DNA of 39,216 nt from the NCBI GenBank assembly GCA_017551925.1, contig JAFZKA010000029.1:1-39216 (forward strand), in the 5' to 3' direction. The DNA comes from Bacteroidaceae bacterium. Its GTDB lineage: Bacteria > Bacteroidota > Bacteroidia > Bacteroidales > Bacteroidaceae. The notes beneath the pieces are model-generated. The model was not told the DNA's origin. It searched no databases and was given only the letters and a program-made list of their open reading frames with translations. The translations under genes and the position numbers were made by a program. Shown here in pieces: positions 32,578 to 39,216 of this stretch (position 1 is its first letter; the number at the start of each line of letters is the position of its first letter).

Positions 32578-32615
32578 AAAAACGATATTATCCAACAATT
32601 ATTAACCGAATATTT

Positions 32616-34973
32616 ATGAGAAAAACCTTATTGACAGTCATTGCCGCATCATGTGTGGCAGTGGTTAGTGCACAACCTAAACTCAGTTCCGACAACATTG
32701 ACGAGATACTCAAGGCTATGACCCTTGAGGAGAAAGCAACCCTTATAGCCGGTTCCGGATGGGGCAGTATGAATGCCGGTTCCATGACCGCCTCAAATGA
32801 GACCCTTGTACCCGGTGCAGCGGGAACCACACAGGCCATTCCGCGTTTGGGTATTCCCCAGACCGTTCTGGCTGATGGTCCGGCCGGACTCCGTATTGAA
32901 CCTGTCCGTCGTGGCGACAGCCAGACCTATTACTGCACAGGTTATCCGGTAGGTACCGTTCTGGCCTGCACCTGGAACACCGAACTGGTGGAACAACTGC
33001 TTGCCACAATGGGTGAAGAGGTTCGCGAGTACGGAGTTGACGTATTGCTTGCTCCGGGCATGAACCTGCACCGCAACCCCTTGTGCGGACGTAACTTTGA
33101 ATATTTCTCAGAGGATCCGCTTTTGAGCGGCAAGATATCGGCCGCATATGTAAAGGGTATTCAGAGCCAGGATGTAGGTGTATCGGTAAAGCATTTTGCA
33201 GGCAACAATCAGGAGATAAACCGTAATGAGAATGATGCTCGCATCAATCCGCGCGCGTTGAGAGAACTCTATCTAAAGAACTTTGAGATTACCGTGCGTG
33301 AGGCCAAGCCTTGGACTATCATGTCATCATACAACAAGATAAACGGTTCATATACCCAGCAGAGCCATGACCTGCTCACAGGAATACTGCGTGACGAGTG
33401 GGGCTACAAAGGTATCGTAATGACTGACTGGGGCAACAAGGCAGGCACGGTAAATGCCGTAAAGGCAGGAAATGACCTTATGGAGCCGGGTGACCGTTCT
33501 GAGTCAAACCGTGTCATTGAGGCTGTGAACAACGGAACTCTTGACCAGGCTGACCTGGACCGCAACGTACGCCGTCTGCTTGAGTACATTGTTAAGACCC
33601 CGCGTTTCAAGGGTTACAAATACTCCAACAAGCCTGATCTTGAAGGTCACGCCAAACTGGTACGTGAGGCTGCTGCCGAGGGTATGGTGCTGTTAAAGAA
33701 CAACGGCAACCTGCCGATGCAGGCTCAAGGTAATATTGCCCTGTTCGGTCTCAATGCCTACAAGTCAATTGCCGGCGGAACAGGTTCAGGAAACGTGAAC
33801 AAGGCTTATATACGCAATATAAGTGAAGGCCTTGAGGGTGCAGGATTTACCCTTGATGCCCGTCTGGCCGATTACTATGCCAAATATCGTGACTATGCCA
33901 CAAGCCTGAACGCTCTTGGAGCAGGTCAGTCACGCAATGTACTGCTTGGCGAGGCTGTCCTGCCCGAAGTTGCCATCAGTACCGCTGCCGTACAGGCTAC
34001 CGTTCAGCGCAATACTGCCGCTGTCATTGTTATAGGCCGTAATGCCGGTGAAGGTGATGACCGTAGAATGGAGAATGACTTTGACCTGACCGATGCCGAA
34101 CGCTCACTCATACGTGATGTCTGCAATGCATATCATGCTGCAGGCAAGAAGGTGACCGTAGTGCTCAACATCGGTGGAGTAATTGAAACCGCATCCTGGA
34201 AATCAATGCCCGATGCTATTCTGTTGGCCTGGACGCCCGGACAAGAGGTGGGTAACTCTGTAGCGGATATCCTTACCGGCAAGTCCAATCCTTCAGGCAA
34301 ACTCTCTATGACATTCCCGCTCTCATATCTTGATATTCCTTCATCACAGAATTTCCCCTACACAGGTCAGCAGGCCCGTCAACAGCAGGGAGGTTTTGGA
34401 GGATTCGGCGGTGGCGGTCGTGGCATGCAGCAGAATACAGGCACACGTAACATTGACTATACCAACTATGCCGAGGGCATCTGGGTAGGTTACCGCTATT
34501 TCAATACAGCCGGTGTAGAGGTTTCATATCCGTTCGGCTATGGACTGAGTTACACCACATTTGAATACAGCAAGCCCTCTGTAAAGGCTCAAGACGGTGG
34601 TTTTACCGCTACCATCACAGTAAAGAACACCGGTAAGGTGGCAGGAAAAGAGACTGTTGAGGTCTATGTATCGGCTCCCGCAGGCGGACTGGTAAAGCCC
34701 AGTGAGGAACTCAAGGCATTCGGCAAGACACGTCTGTTGCAGCCGGGTGAGAGCCAGACCCTGACCCTCAAGGCCGATGCCTACACGCTGGCCAGTTTCA
34801 ATGAGGAGAAATCAGAGTGGCAGACCGCTGCCGGCAAATATACCGTCAAGTTCGCTGCCAGCGCTACCGATGTTCGTGCCACAGCCACATTCAACGGCAA
34901 GGCCCGCACCTGGAAAGCCGGGCAACTGATGCTGCTTGACCAACCCGTGCAGGAGATTGCGTGTCCGCAGTAG
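32616..34973 (+). CDS. Secreted glycoside hydrolase family 3 (beta-glucosidase/xylosidase-like)
   Basis: A 785-residue exported enzyme. The start was chosen at 32616 because it opens a signal peptide (MRKTLLTVIAASCVAVVSAQ); the longer frame from 32559 overlaps upp and has no signal. The (beta/alpha)8 domain is about 25-330 with KHFAGNNQEINRN and nucleophile Asp271 in GIVMTDWGNKAG. The alpha/beta sandwich is about 360-600 (GMVLLKNNGNLPM, VIVIGRNAGEGDDR). The fibronectin-III-like C-terminal domain is about 680-770. A Gly/Gln-rich loop (about 600-625) is inserted. Substrate could be beta-glucosides, beta-xylosides or similar. The final Cys-Pro-Gln-stop is encoded by the REP-2 repeat. Confidence 0.93.
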   Translation: MRKTLLTVIAASCVAVVSAQPKLSSDNIDEILKAMTLEEKATLIAGSGWGSMNAGSMTASNETLVPGAAGTTQAIPRLGIPQTVLADGPAGLRIEPVRRGDSQTYYCTGYPVGTVLACTWNTELVEQLLATMGEEVREYGVDVLLAPGMNLHRNPLCGRNFEYFSEDPLLSGKISAAYVKGIQSQDVGVSVKHFAGNNQEINRNENDARINPRALRELYLKNFEITVREAKPWTIMSSYNKINGSYTQQSHDLLTGILRDEWGYKGIVMTDWGNKAGTVNAVKAGNDLMEPGDRSESNRVIEAVNNGTLDQADLDRNVRRLLEYIVKTPRFKGYKYSNKPDLEGHAKLVREAAAEGMVLLKNNGNLPMQAQGNIALFGLNAYKSIAGGTGSGNVNKAYIRNISEGLEGAGFTLDARLADYYAKYRDYATSLNALGAGQSRNVLLGEAVLPEVAISTAAVQATVQRNTAAVIVIGRNAGEGDDRRMENDFDLTDAERSLIRDVCNAYHAAGKKVTVVLNIGGVIETASWKSMPDAILLAWTPGQEVGNSVADILTGKSNPSGKLSMTFPLSYLDIPSSQNFPYTGQQARQQQGGFGGFGGGGRGMQQNTGTRNIDYTNYAEGIWVGYRYFNTAGVEVSYPFGYGLSYTTFEYSKPSVKAQDGGFTATITVKNTGKVAGKETVEVYVSAPAGGLVKPSEELKAFGKTRLLQPGESQTLTLKADAYTLASFNEEKSEWQTAAGKYTVKFAASATDVRATATFNGKARTWKAGQLMLLDQPVQEIACPQ

Positions 34974-34994
34974 GGACGGTTCCTTCCGTGGACA
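34962..34994. repeat. REP-2 palindromic repeat, copy 2 (inverted)
   Basis: A 33-bp inverted copy (32/33) of the element at 28212-28244, lying exactly across the tail-to-tail junction of the GH3 and GH127-esterase genes. Read in the GH3 frame its first four codons are TGT CCG CAG TAG, which provide the GH3 stop. The GH127 stop is at 34998, 4 bp beyond the other end. Confidence 0.92.
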
Positions 34995-34997
34995 GTG

Positions 34998-37829
34998 CTA
35001 TTTTGCAAGTTGGGAGAGCCACTGCTTGAGGTCACTCATCCATTGCTCGCGGTAAACAAAATTTTCATTGGCGCACCAGCCGTGACCGCCTGTGGGATAG
35101 ACGTGGAGTGCTGAACGCACGCGGTTGGACTGAAGTGCGTTGTAATACTCGATGCTGTTCTTTACGGGTACCAGGTTGTCATCAGAATTGGCCATTATGA
35201 ATGCAGGTGGGGTTTCACGCGTCACCTGCTTTTCATTTGAATAGAGGTCGATGAGTTCCTGTGACGCATTCCTGCCCAGAAGGTTGTTGTGTGAGCCCAT
35301 GTGGGTGAATGACTTGTCCATGGTTATTACCGGATAGAACAGTATCTGGAAATCAGGACGCTGCTCGGGTGTGCTGTAGTGGGTAGCGGCAGTGGCAGCC
35401 AGATGGCCACCTGCTGAGCATCCCTGTACTCCTATCTTCTTGATTCCGAATTTATCGGCATCGGCCTTGAGCAGACGCATGGCCTCATGGACATCATCGA
35501 GCGGAACCTCAGTGTGGCCGTTGGGCAGACGGTACTTGAGTACAGCCAGTGTAATGCCCTGATCCATATACCACTGGGCCATATTGTTGCCCTCAGATCC
35601 GTTCCATACATCGGTATATCCGCCGCCGGGGCAGGCTAATACAGCCAGACCGTTGGGGTTGGGTGCAGCCCAGATGGTCAGTGTGGGCTGTGTCACGTTT
35701 GATACATGCATATCCATAACCCGCTCAGGACCGGTGAGACCGTTATCCGTAGGTGCCCCGTTTGGCCAGAGATTGATTACTGCAGTAGGTTCCGGGATTT
35801 GGGGAGCACTAGTGGTCTGTGCCGGCTGGATGTAGCGTGCCATCCAGACCTCCATATTACCATTGCCGCGGTGAGCCCATGCGTAATAAGGAATCAGGCG
35901 CAGGCTGACTTTCTTGGATTTGTTTGCATTGCCGGCATAATTGTCATACGCGGTGGTAACAAGTGCATTCATCGGGTAATCGCGTCCCTCAACGGTGAGT
36001 TTGGTGGGCACGACCTGGAATGATGCATCGGCGGGAAGTGCAGTGCTCAGGACATTGAAGTCATTGTCAGCCCATTCTGCACAATATACCAGCGGTCCGC
36101 GCTCAACGGCAATCTTGCCGCGATCCTCAACCACCTGACGGTGAGCCATTACAATGCGGGGCTCCATATCGAAATGGATGGTTACCTTATCTCCTTTTTT
36201 CCACTTGCGGTCTATGCCGAAATATCCATTCTCAAGTGTGGCCGATACCTCTTGGCCGTTTACCTGCACGGTATATCCAAGTTTCTTGCCATCGGCATAT
36301 CGATACAAATCAGTGGGCACCACTTCATTACGTACCCATCCGGGGATACGGATATTGAGGCAGAACTGCCCTGGAGTCTTGTCAATGGTTATGTTGATGT
36401 CGCCGTTCCAGGGGTAGCCCGTAGCCTGGGTGAGTTGCAGGTTCTTGCCGGCAACCTTGGTAGTCAGAGTGTTTGACATAAAGAGGTTTACATAGACCTT
36501 GCCGTCCTTTACGGCATATACGTAACCCGGTACTGACGGGATGAATCGGCAGATATTGCTTGGACAGCAGGCGCAGCCGAACCAGGCCTGACGCTGATGC
36601 TGTCCGTGGCTTTCAAGCGGATTGGGGTAGAAGAATCCGCCGCCGTCAAGGCTTACACCGCTTATCACACCGTTGTAGAGTGCACGTTCCAGCACATCCA
36701 TATACTTGGCATCACCGTGCAGCAGGAACAGACGGTAGTTGGTATATACGTTTGCAATGGCAGCGCATGTCTCGCAGTAGCCGTTCATATTGGGCAGGTC
36801 ATAGTTCTCAGTAAAGCCCTCACTGCCGCCTGTGGAGCCGATGCCTCCGGTCAGGTACATCTTTTTGCCCACCATATTCTCCCAGATGCGGTCTATGGCA
36901 GTCACGTATGACTGGTCACCGGTCAGTGCGGCAACATCGGCCATACCGGAATACATATAGCCGGCACGAACGGCGTGACCTACGGCCTCATCCTGTTCAA
37001 TGACGGGCTTGTAAGACTGGTCATATTTGTCCTTGCGGGCGGTCTTTCCCTTGTTGTCAAGGAACAGCTTGGCCTCATCAAGGTATTTCTTGTCGCCGGT
37101 TACCAGATATAGTTTGGCAAGTGCCATCTCGGCAATCTGATGTCCGGGCACTACAACCTTCTGGTCTGGGCCGTAACCAATCTCACGACATACGCAGTCA
37201 GCGTACTTTATGGCTATATCAAGGAACTTACGGCTGCCTGTAGCCTGATAATGGGCTATTGCGCCCTCAACCATGTGACCAAGGTTGTAGAGTTCATGGC
37301 TGCCGCTCTCCTCGGCGCTCCAGCGGGTGGGGCCAGACCAGTCATGCGGATGGGCGGGGTTCATGGTGCGGGCGGTATAGAGGTAACCGTCCGGTTCCTG
37401 TGCTGCAGCCACTATATCGAGCACACTGTCTATGTATGCCTCAAGTTTCTTGTCAGGGTATGTCTGGAGCAGATAACTTGCACCTTCAATTGTCTTATAT
37501 ACATCAGTGTCATCAAACGGGAACTGCGTAGGCCGATAATTACTGCTGTTGTCTCCACGGGCAGTCTCAGCCATCTTGGCGGCTGCATGCTCAAAGTTGG
37601 TGTAGCGGTCTGTCTCCTCACATTTGCTGAATGCCAAAGGAATGGTCACCTCTCGGCTCTGACGGATGCGGTCACCCCAGAATGTTTCAGGTGCAACCTT
37701 TACCGATGTGAAAGGCACATTGCTTATAGGATAACTGGGTTTGTCAGCTTTCTTTGCTGAAATCAGGCCGAGCACTAATGCTATGGCGGCCAGCGGAAGC
37801 GTTCTTTTGAAGATAGTTTTCATATTCAT
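34998..37829 (-). CDS. Secreted fusion: GH127-like beta-L-arabinofuranosidase + C-terminal alpha/beta-hydrolase esterase
   Basis: A 943-residue exported protein (signal MNMKTIFKRTLPLAAIALVLGLISA; Met3 is an alternative start). Residues about 35-650 match the GH127/DUF1680 family of retaining beta-L-arabinofuranosidases that use a zinc-bound cysteine. Counterparts of the HypBA1 site are Glu337 (GSEGFTENYDLPN, acid/base), Glu353 and Cys355 (YCETCAA), and Cys421-Cys422 (ACCPSN). Residues about 690-943 form an alpha/beta-hydrolase esterase with CPGGGY oxyanion loop, Ser805 in VQGCSAGGHLAA, Asp in ANSDDNLVP and His in GGHGWC. This would remove acyl groups and arabinose from plant or glycoprotein glycans with one polypeptide. 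The exact linkage is not deducible. Confidence 0.92.
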   Translation of the reverse strand: MNMKTIFKRTLPLAAIALVLGLISAKKADKPSYPISNVPFTSVKVAPETFWGDRIRQSREVTIPLAFSKCEETDRYTNFEHAAAKMAETARGDNSSNYRPTQFPFDDTDVYKTIEGASYLLQTYPDKKLEAYIDSVLDIVAAAQEPDGYLYTARTMNPAHPHDWSGPTRWSAEESGSHELYNLGHMVEGAIAHYQATGSRKFLDIAIKYADCVCREIGYGPDQKVVVPGHQIAEMALAKLYLVTGDKKYLDEAKLFLDNKGKTARKDKYDQSYKPVIEQDEAVGHAVRAGYMYSGMADVAALTGDQSYVTAIDRIWENMVGKKMYLTGGIGSTGGSEGFTENYDLPNMNGYCETCAAIANVYTNYRLFLLHGDAKYMDVLERALYNGVISGVSLDGGGFFYPNPLESHGQHQRQAWFGCACCPSNICRFIPSVPGYVYAVKDGKVYVNLFMSNTLTTKVAGKNLQLTQATGYPWNGDINITIDKTPGQFCLNIRIPGWVRNEVVPTDLYRYADGKKLGYTVQVNGQEVSATLENGYFGIDRKWKKGDKVTIHFDMEPRIVMAHRQVVEDRGKIAVERGPLVYCAEWADNDFNVLSTALPADASFQVVPTKLTVEGRDYPMNALVTTAYDNYAGNANKSKKVSLRLIPYYAWAHRGNGNMEVWMARYIQPAQTTSAPQIPEPTAVINLWPNGAPTDNGLTGPERVMDMHVSNVTQPTLTIWAAPNPNGLAVLACPGGGYTDVWNGSEGNNMAQWYMDQGITLAVLKYRLPNGHTEVPLDDVHEAMRLLKADADKFGIKKIGVQGCSAGGHLAATAATHYSTPEQRPDFQILFYPVITMDKSFTHMGSHNNLLGRNASQELIDLYSNEKQVTRETPPAFIMANSDDNLVPVKNSIEYYNALQSNRVRSALHVYPTGGHGWCANENFVYREQWMSDLKQWLSQLAK

Positions 37830-37842
37830 TTAGTGGTCATTG

Positions 37843-37874
37843 TTGCAAACTTACGCAAAAAAGCACTATCTTCG
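37843..37874 (+). promoter_or_regulatory. Probable promoter of tRNA-Arg
   Basis: TTG (37843-37845), 21-nt spacer, TATCTTCG (37867-37874), one mismatch from TAnnTTTG, 25 bp before the tRNA. Confidence 0.5.
37846..37853 (-). promoter_or_regulatory. -7 box of the GH127-esterase gene
   Basis: Minus-strand TAAGTTTG fits TAnnTTTG and lies 16 bp before the start codon; no clear -33 element at normal spacing. It overlaps the -33 region of the divergent tRNA promoter. Confidence 0.4.
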
Positions 37875-37899
37875 CGGCCGGATTCAATTTATTTGAATT

Positions 37900-37971
37900 G
37901 CCTCTGTAGTTCAATGGATAGAACGGAAGTTTCCTAAACTTTAAATCCGAGTTCGATTCTCGGCGGGGGTA
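37900..37971 (+). tRNA. tRNA-Arg (anticodon CCT)
   Basis: A 72-nt cloverleaf. Acceptor GCCTCTG pairs with CGGGGGT (including three G-U pairs), D arm GTTC/GAAC, anticodon arm GAAGT-TTCCTAA-ACTTT with anticodon CCT (reads AGG), variable AAAT, T arm CCGAG-TTCGATT-CTCGG, discriminator A. CCA is not encoded. Confidence 0.95.
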
Positions 37972-38004
37972 CAACAAAGGCGGTCAAACGACCGCCTTTG
38001 TTGT
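37971..38004 (+). terminator. Terminator after tRNA-Arg
   Basis: ACAACAAAGGCGGTC, loop AAAC, GACCGCCTTTGTTGT: a perfect 15-bp stem whose 3' arm is U-rich, directly abutting the tRNA 3' end. Confidence 0.85.
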
Positions 38005-38031
38005 GCAAAAGGGGACAGTCCCCAATTGCAC
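38003..38031. repeat. REP-1 palindromic repeat, third copy
   Basis: A 29-bp copy, 28/29 identical to the arm at 22825-22853, with GTGCAA/TTGCAC ends and the GGGGACAGTCCCC core. It lies 5 bp from the stop of the DUF4252 gene, on its 3' side, and is followed on the plus strand by seven T. On the minus strand GGGG-ACTGT-CCCC-TTTT can act as a terminator for that gene. Confidence 0.92.
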
Positions 38032-38036
38032 TTTTT

Positions 38037-38519
38037 TTACTTTGCAGCCTCAGCCATCATGGCCTCCAGCTCTTCCCTGTTTATTTTGCCGTCGAATGCG
38101 ATGAAGGAGACCTCTTTTTCTTCCTTGGCAATCATCACAAAGGATTTTACGGTTTTTTCGTCGCCAGCGGTGTACATGCGCATCACCTCGCCGTCCTCCT
38201 TGGCTTCCATGAGGAGCTCGAAATCACCTTTATCGATGAACTTCTTCACATCACCGGCCAGCTGCTCTGCGATGTCGGGATTCTCGGAACTGATTATGTA
38301 GAAGCCGGACATGGACTTGATGATGGAGGAGATGTTCACGTCGTAATCCTCCATCTGGATGTCCGGAATCTTACCTATCAGCCGGAACATTGCGGGAGAG
38401 ATGTAAACGGCGGCCACATCCTCTTGGTCTGAATACTTGTTGTAAATGTCACGCCCGCTTTGGGCAAATGCTGTCACACTGAGTGCGGCAAGCACCATGA
38501 TTGTGAATATCTTTTTCAT
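38037..38519 (-). CDS. DUF4252 family exported protein
   Basis: A 160-residue protein with a signal peptide (MKKIFTIMVLAALSVTAFAQ), predicted periplasmic or surface-associated. The mature part (YNKYSDQEDVAAVYISPAMFRLI, then MYTAGDEKTVKSFVMIAKE) matches the DUF4252 pattern, a family found next to ECF sigma factors in Bacteroidetes. Its start overlaps the upstream gene's stop by four bases (ATGA). Function is unknown; as last gene of the sigma-factor module it is either a signal-sensing component or a target. Confidence 0.85.
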   Translation of the reverse strand: MKKIFTIMVLAALSVTAFAQSGRDIYNKYSDQEDVAAVYISPAMFRLIGKIPDIQMEDYDVNISSIIKSMSGFYIISSENPDIAEQLAGDVKKFIDKGDFELLMEAKEDGEVMRMYTAGDEKTVKSFVMIAKEEKEVSFIAFDGKINREELEAMMAEAAK

Positions 38520-38857
38520 TTCCAGTAATTTACTTTATTGATTATTGCTTCTGATTCCGCTACTTTATCCGCGGCTGTGTTTACATTTTGGGAAACCTTC
38601 AGCAATGCCTGCTCCACTGCCGCGTAGGCAAGATAGGGGTCGTCGAACGTGTCCTTGGGCTGATAGAGGCGATTCATTCCGAACCACCCCAGGGCGATTG
38701 CTGCGACGGCTGCGGCGGTTATGCTGCTCCACATTCTTACACTCCTGTGCTGAGGGAGACTCACGTTCAGGTCCTCAGGCACGGGGATGCTCTCATCTTC
38801 CCCGATCCTCTTAAGTTCTTCCACCGACAATTCGGTTATTTCCTGAATGCTTTTCAT
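38516..38857 (-). CDS. Small single-pass membrane protein, candidate anti-sigma factor
   Basis: A 113-residue protein: an N-terminal cytosolic acidic part (1-38), one transmembrane helix (about 41-62, WSSITAAAVAAIALGWFGM), and a short C-terminal external segment (ALLKVSQNVNTAADKVAES). It overlaps the sigma gene by four bases (ATGA) and the DUF4252 gene by four bases, so the three are translationally coupled. Its size, topology and place suggest a membrane-bound anti-sigma factor, but no zinc motif or known anti-sigma domain was recognised. Confidence 0.7.
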   Translation of the reverse strand: MKSIQEITELSVEELKRIGEDESIPVPEDLNVSLPQHRSVRMWSSITAAAVAAIALGWFGMNRLYQPKDTFDDPYLAYAAVEQALLKVSQNVNTAADKVAESEAIINKVNYWK

Positions 38858-39216
38858 AAGAGTTGTTTGAGTTTTTTTCTGGCCAGGCTTACTTGGACCC
38901 TGATATTGAGGCCGCTCAGGCCGGTTTCTTGTTCTATTTCTTCGTATGAAAGCCCGCGTATGAAGCGAAGTTTTATAAGTCTCTGCTGTCCGGGCGGGAG
39001 TTGTTCAATCGCTTTTGCCAATGTCTGCAGATCTTCCTTCAGGTCCAACTCCCTGTCCGGCGGGTCGTTCACCGCCATGTTTTCAAGAAGTGCTTCCGAA
39101 GGCCTCCGGCGTCGGATGTAATCTATGCAGAGGTTTTTCAGCATCAGCGCTCCGTAGGACGATGGTTCCCTGACAATCTCCAGATTCTCCTTCAGGTTCC
39201 ACAGCTTGAGATAGAG
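38854..39216 (-). CDS. ECF-family RNA polymerase sigma factor; 5' end outside window
   Basis: The visible 120 residues are open to the right edge (beginning LYLKLWNLKENLEIVREP), so the Met at 39144 is internal, not the start. They contain the end of region 2 (YGALMLKNLCIDYIRRRR) and region 4 with AIEQLPPGQQRLIKLRFIRGLSYEEIEQE split by helix-turn-helix, ending RVQVSLARKKLKQLL. This is a typical sigma-70 family ECF factor controlling an unknown regulon, with its partner membrane protein immediately downstream. The promoter-binding start of region 2 is beyond position 39216. Confidence 0.92.
   Translation of the reverse strand, partial: LYLKLWNLKENLEIVREPSSYGALMLKNLCIDYIRRRRPSEALLENMAVNDPPDRELDLKEDLQTLAKAIEQLPPGQQRLIKLRFIRGLSYEEIEQETGLSGLNIRVQVSLARKKLKQLL

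Noticed and set aside
32559-32615. Longer GH3 start overlapping upp
   Set aside because: The longer form would hide the evident signal peptide MRKTLLTVIAASCVAVVSAQ behind a charged stretch.

Overview
The window reads as chromosome of a gut-type Bacteroidales bacterium (Bacteroides/Prevotella-like). The evidence is promoters of the TTTG / TAnnTTTG type with no Shine-Dalgarno spacing logic, secreted proteins typical of the order (DUF4252, DUF4254, WbqC, Ig-like lipoprotein, GH127, GH3, CE1-like esterases), an ATP-type PEP carboxykinase, and the SufE / cysS / ispG / purE / rpoN arrangement. Nearly all of it is densely coded, with many 1-4 nt gene overlaps. There are no phages, CRISPR arrays or insertion sequences, but there are two families of short palindromic (REP-like) repeats.

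Layout. 1-5112: a minus-strand operon for arylacetate/aromatic amino acid metabolism (arylacetate-CoA ligase, tandem-ACT protein, sodium:solute symporter, IorA running off the left edge). It is preceded by a complete transcription attenuator: promoter, a 14-codon leader peptide with six Phe/Tyr codons, competing RNA stems and a terminator. 5127-13778: an eight-gene minus-strand operon (TGS-type nucleoside kinase, rpoN, purE, ispG, cysS, glutaminyl-cyclase-like M28 lipoprotein, sufE, hypothetical lipoprotein). 13979-17290: plus-strand FKBP isomerase, then an Lrp regulator with a cytosolic C26 amidotransferase-M19 dipeptidase fusion. 17225-20925: minus-strand acpP, fabF and a large Ig-like lipoprotein whose 3' end overlaps the fusion gene by 66 bp. 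21128-22808: DUF4254 protein and GT9 heptosyltransferase-like protein (plus). 22812-26263: WbqC, signal peptidase I, dapB and a Spy/DUF4890-like protein (minus). 26405-28018: pckA. 28250-37829: secreted hemicellulose-type enzymes (single and double CE1-like esterases, GH3, GH127-esterase fusion), with upp embedded. 37900-37971: tRNA-Arg(CCT). 38037-39216: an ECF sigma / membrane protein / DUF4252 module cut by the right edge.

Most interesting signals. (1) The Phe/Tyr leader-peptide attenuator implies that the 'indolepyruvate oxidoreductase' operon here is biosynthetic (arylacetate to Phe/Tyr) and that the symporter in it is probably an arylacetate importer. (2) An inverted pair of 30-bp repeat arms sits across the tail-to-tail junction of the GT9 and wbqC genes, so two unrelated proteins end in the same 11-residue peptide. 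A second palindrome family supplies the last residues and stop codon of the GH3 enzyme. (3) There are several unusual fusions or size variants: C26-M19, GH127-esterase, double esterase, and a short-middle-domain IspG.
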